A stretch of 7,808 nucleotides of DNA, from assembly GCA_022795575.1 (NCBI GenBank), contig JAAWGY010000098.1:1-7808 (forward strand), written 5' to 3'. This stretch comes from Angelakisella sp. GTDB lineage: Bacteria; Bacillota; Clostridia; Oscillospirales; Ruminococcaceae. The notes under the pieces are model-generated. The model saw nothing but the letters and a program-made list of their open reading frames with translations, searched no databases and had not been told where the DNA came from. Shown here in pieces: positions 5,574 to 7,808 of the stretch (position 1 is the first letter of the stretch; each line of letters begins with the position of its first letter). The position numbers were made by a program, and so were the translations under genes.

Positions 5574-7463
5574 ATGCCTAAAAAACAGTTTCAGGCGGAA
5601 TCCAAGCGGCTGCTGGAGCTGATGATCAACTCTATCTATACCCACAAGGAGATCTTTCTGCGGGAGCTGATCTCCAACGCCAGCGACGCGATGGACAAGC
5701 GCTACTATCACTCCCTTTCCGGCGGGGAAACCGGTCTTGCCCGGGAGGAGCTCTGCATCCAGATTATCCCGGACAAAAGCGCCCGAACCCTGACCATCAC
5801 CGACCGGGGCTGCGGCATGAGCCAGGAGGAGCTGGAGGAGAACCTGGGCACCATTGCCAAGAGCGGCTCGCTGGCCTTTAAGGAGGAGAACGACAAGCAG
5901 GAGGATGTGGACATCATCGGCCAGTTTGGGGTAGGCTTTTACTCCGCCTTTATGGTGGCCAAAAACGTGCGAGTCCTTACCCGCCCGGCAGGGGAGAACG
6001 CCCAGGGCTGGTGCTGGGAATCGGACGGTAGCGACGGCTACACCATCACCCCGTGTGACAAGGCGGAGACGGGCTCCACCGTCATCCTTACACTAAAAGA
6101 CAACACCGAGGAGGACGACTACGACGAGTTTTTGGAGAGCTACCGCCTCCAAAGCCTGGTGAAAAAATACTCCGACTACATCCGCTACCCCATCCGGATG
6201 GAGATGACCCGTTCCCGCAAAAAGGAGGGCACCGAGGACGAGTACGAGGACTACCAGGAGATTGAAACGCTTAACTCGATGGTTCCCATCTGGAAAAAGG
6301 CCAAGGGAGAGGTTTCCGACGAGGAGATGAACCAATTCTACCAGGACAAATTCGGGGACTTTAGCCCTCCGCTACGGGTGATCCGGAGCAGCACCGAGGG
6401 GGCGGCCACCTACAACGCCCTGCTCTTTATCCCAGCCCGGGCGCCCTACAACTACTACAGCCGGGACTACGAGAAGGGGCTACAGCTCTACGCCAGCGGC
6501 GTTCTGATTATGGACCGGTGCGCCGATCTGCTGCCGGACTGCTTTAGCTTTGTAAAGGGGCTGGTGGATTCCCAGGATCTGAGCCTTAACATCTCCCGGG
6601 AGATGCTACAGCACGACCGGCAGCTGAAGCTCATCGCCGGACGGCTGGAAAAGAAGATTGCCGGCGAGCTGGGGCTGATGCTGAAAAACGAGCGGGAGAA
6701 GTACGAGGATTTCTTTGGGGCGTTTGGTTTACAGCTAAAGTTTGGGGTTTACAGCACTTATGGGGCCCAGGGGGAGTTGCTGCGGGATCTGCTGCTGTTC
6801 AGCTCCTCCAAATCGGAAAAGCCGGTGACGCTGGCGGAGTACGTGGAGCGGATGAAGGAGGACCAGAAGGTCATCTACTACGCTTGCGGCCAGAGCCGGG
6901 AGCAGCTGGAGCACCTGCCCCAAACCGAGCTGGTAAAGGAGAAGGACTACGAAATCCTTTACCTCACCGACGATGTGGACGAGTTTTGCGTTCGTGCTTT
7001 GGGGCAGTATGCTGACCACGAGTTCAAATCGGTTTCGGACGGGGATTTGGATTTGGCCAGCCAGGAAGAGAAGGACCAGGTCAAGGAGCAGAGCGACAAG
7101 GAGAAGGACCTGCTGGACTGCATGAAGGAGGCGCTGGGGGAGAAGGTCAAGGAGGTTCGGCTTTCGGCGCGGCTTAAGAGCGGGCCGGTGTGCCTGACCA
7201 CCGACGGGGGGATTACCCTGGAGATGGAGAAGGTGTTTGCCCAAATGCCGGGGGACCAGAAGATGAAGGCAGAGCGTGTGTTGGAGCTGAACGGGGGGCA
7301 CGGGGTGTTCCGGAAGCTCCAGGGGCTTTATCAGGCTGGGGAGAAGGAGAAGGTGGGGACTTACGCGCAGTTGCTTTATGCCCAGGCGCAGCTGTTGGAG
7401 GGGATTCCGGTGGAGGATCCGGTGGCTTTTTCCCAGGCGCTGAATGCGCTGTTGGCGGAGTAA
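5574..7463 (+). CDS. htpG: Molecular chaperone HtpG (Hsp90 family)
   Basis: This 629-residue cytoplasmic protein is the bacterial Hsp90, an ATP-driven dimeric chaperone that remodels client proteins, often with DnaK. The GHKL ATPase domain shows ELISNASDA with Glu31, Asn35 and Asp38; DRGCGM (77-82, the usual D-N/T-G-x-G-M); GTIAKSG (92-98); and the ATP-lid GQFGVGFYSAF (116-126). The middle domain includes NISREMLQ with Arg342, the arginine that contacts the ATP gamma-phosphate. An acidic/basic stretch (about 213-230) follows the ATPase domain. There is no C-terminal MEEVD, as expected in bacteria. Length is normal. The ATG at 5574 has GGAGGTG upstream (5561-5567); an in-frame ATG at 5529 lies inside CIRCE and lacks a ribosome site. 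The gene is transcribed alone. Confidence 0.97.
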   Translation: MPKKQFQAESKRLLELMINSIYTHKEIFLRELISNASDAMDKRYYHSLSGGETGLAREELCIQIIPDKSARTLTITDRGCGMSQEELEENLGTIAKSGSLAFKEENDKQEDVDIIGQFGVGFYSAFMVAKNVRVLTRPAGENAQGWCWESDGSDGYTITPCDKAETGSTVILTLKDNTEEDDYDEFLESYRLQSLVKKYSDYIRYPIRMEMTRSRKKEGTEDEYEDYQEIETLNSMVPIWKKAKGEVSDEEMNQFYQDKFGDFSPPLRVIRSSTEGAATYNALLFIPARAPYNYYSRDYEKGLQLYASGVLIMDRCADLLPDCFSFVKGLVDSQDLSLNISREMLQHDRQLKLIAGRLEKKIAGELGLMLKNEREKYEDFFGAFGLQLKFGVYSTYGAQGELLRDLLLFSSSKSEKPVTLAEYVERMKEDQKVIYYACGQSREQLEHLPQTELVKEKDYEILYLTDDVDEFCVRALGQYADHEFKSVSDGDLDLASQEEKDQVKEQSDKEKDLLDCMKEALGEKVKEVRLSARLKSGPVCLTTDGGITLEMEKVFAQMPGDQKMKAERVLELNGGHGVFRKLQGLYQAGEKEKVGTYAQLLYAQAQLLEGIPVEDPVAFSQALNALLAE

Positions 7464-7473
7464 TTGCGAGCCC

Positions 7474-7559
7474 GCCTGTCCCACAGGTTGTGCCCGCCGG
7501 GGCTACCCGGCCGCAGGTCCAGGGCCGCGCAGGCCCTGGTCGCTCCCGAAGAAGCGAAA
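7474..7559 (-). repeat. Four-hairpin GC-rich dispersed element, right copy
   Basis: This is the inverted partner of the element at 4-89, beginning 10 nt after the htpG stop. Read on the minus strand it forms the same four hairpins: H1 7556-7551 with 7546-7541 around TTCG, H2 7539-7532 with 7526-7519, H3 7511-7506 with 7501-7496 around TAGC, and H4 7487-7483 with 7479-7475. H1 closes C(UUCG)G, the classic stable tetraloop. In H1 the change from the left copy gives a U-G pair on the minus strand but a C-A mismatch on the + strand, so the minus strand is the likely RNA sense. That makes it antisense to htpG transcription. No promoter for it was identified. Confidence 0.85.
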
Positions 7560-7580
7560 TTCCCCAGGACGACTATCACA

Positions 7581-7617
7581 ACGGCAGGGCTTGTGTTTTT
7601 GGCACGAGCCCTGCCGT
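7581..7617 (+). terminator. Long hairpin after htpG, probable terminator
   Basis: A 15-bp stem pairs 7581-7595 with 7603-7617, with one G-T pair, around the loop TTTTTGG. Only TCTGTTG follows, a poor T tract, so it is an imperfect intrinsic terminator for htpG. On the minus strand the following bases are TGTGATAG, which is no better. It may also protect an htpG mRNA end. Confidence 0.6.
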
Positions 7618-7723
7618 TCTGTTGTAGGCCGTCAGGCCGCGGTTTTGTGCAGCGGCGTTTTGGGTAAGGATGGGGGCTTGAATATACAATCTAAGTGCAA
7701 CAAAACAAAGGGAGAAAAAAGGA

Positions 7724-7750
7724 ATGGACAACCCAAGGGAAAACCTGTAA
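7724..7750 (+). CDS. Possible 8-codon leader peptide (MDNPRENL)
   Basis: An ATG at 7724 opens an eight-codon frame ending TAA at 7750. GGGAG (7710-7714) lies 9 nt upstream. It would precede the possible gene starting at 7790 by 39 nt. Such short frames arise by chance; the call depends on whether a real gene begins at 7790. No attenuator hairpin is obvious between the two. Confidence 0.2.
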   Translation: MDNPRENL

Positions 7751-7789
7751 ACTGGAAGCTTGCAAGGTCTACCAGAAAGGAGTGATCCC

Positions 7790-7808
7790 ATGGGTTGCCA
7801 TTACAAAC
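7790..7808 (+). CDS. Possible start of a gene running off the window
   Basis: ATG at 7790 follows AAAGGAG (7776-7782) with a 7-nt spacer and reads MGCHYK before the window ends. The A-rich leader and good ribosome site suggest a true start, but six codons allow no identification. Confidence 0.45.

Larger units (their letters stand above)
7464..7789. other. Intergenic tail after htpG
   Basis: This 326-base stretch holds the right hairpin element (7474-7559), a terminator-like hairpin (7581-7617), and an A-rich leader-like region (about 7680-7789) with a weak TACAAT (7685-7690) and two ribosome-site-like sequences. Longer reading frames across it on both strands pass through the palindromes, lack ribosome sites and have low-complexity Arg/Pro/Ala composition, so none is called. 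Confidence 0.6.

Noticed and set aside
1..7808. CRISPR array, tRNA, rRNA, phage or toxin-antitoxin genes
   Set aside because: No regularly spaced direct repeats, tRNA-like cloverleaf or matching proteins were found on either strand.

Overview
This GC-rich window looks like the chromosome of a Gram-positive anaerobe of the class Clostridia, probably an Oscillospiraceae/Ruminococcaceae-type gut bacterium. That is an inference. It rests on strong AGGAGG-type ribosome sites, a CIRCE heat-shock operator, DegV and TrmL proteins of Firmicutes type, and a secreted Cys-rich beta-repeat surface protein with a C-terminal membrane anchor. No rRNA, tRNA, transposase, phage gene or CRISPR array was seen.

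Layout. (1) Bases 4-89 are a GC-rich element of four hairpins; a second copy lies inverted at 7474-7559. (2) A near-ideal promoter (115-143) drives a tight + strand operon, 178-1672: ruvX (Holliday-junction resolvase-like / rRNA-maturation RNase H-fold protein), an ADP-ribose-pyrophosphatase-type Nudix hydrolase, and a dCMP deaminase that closely resembles the eukaryotic enzyme. The reading frames overlap or abut, so translation is probably coupled. (3) 1844-3740 encodes a membrane-anchored surface protein, split by a one-base frameshift at a G6 run just after the signal peptide; a strong intrinsic terminator follows. (4) On the minus strand, trmL (tRNA wobble 2'-O-methyltransferase) and degV (fatty-acid-binding protein) form a two-gene operon from its own promoter; both appear to start with TTG. 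(5) Divergent from trmL is htpG (Hsp90) on the + strand, with a promoter and a CIRCE (HrcA) operator in its leader. (6) The tail after htpG holds the second hairpin element, a long terminator-like hairpin, and the first codons of a possible further gene.

The most interesting signal is the 86-bp hairpin element. The two copies differ at four positions, and all four preserve the predicted fold: a compensatory C-G to G-C swap in one stem, a C-G to U-G change in another, and a loop change that keeps the UNCG tetraloop pattern. This suggests selection on an RNA (or single-stranded DNA) structure and identifies the likely sense strand. Other points of note are CIRCE control of htpG, the G6 frameshift in a surface-protein gene, a C6 tract in the trmL promoter spacer, and the eukaryote-like dCMP deaminase.
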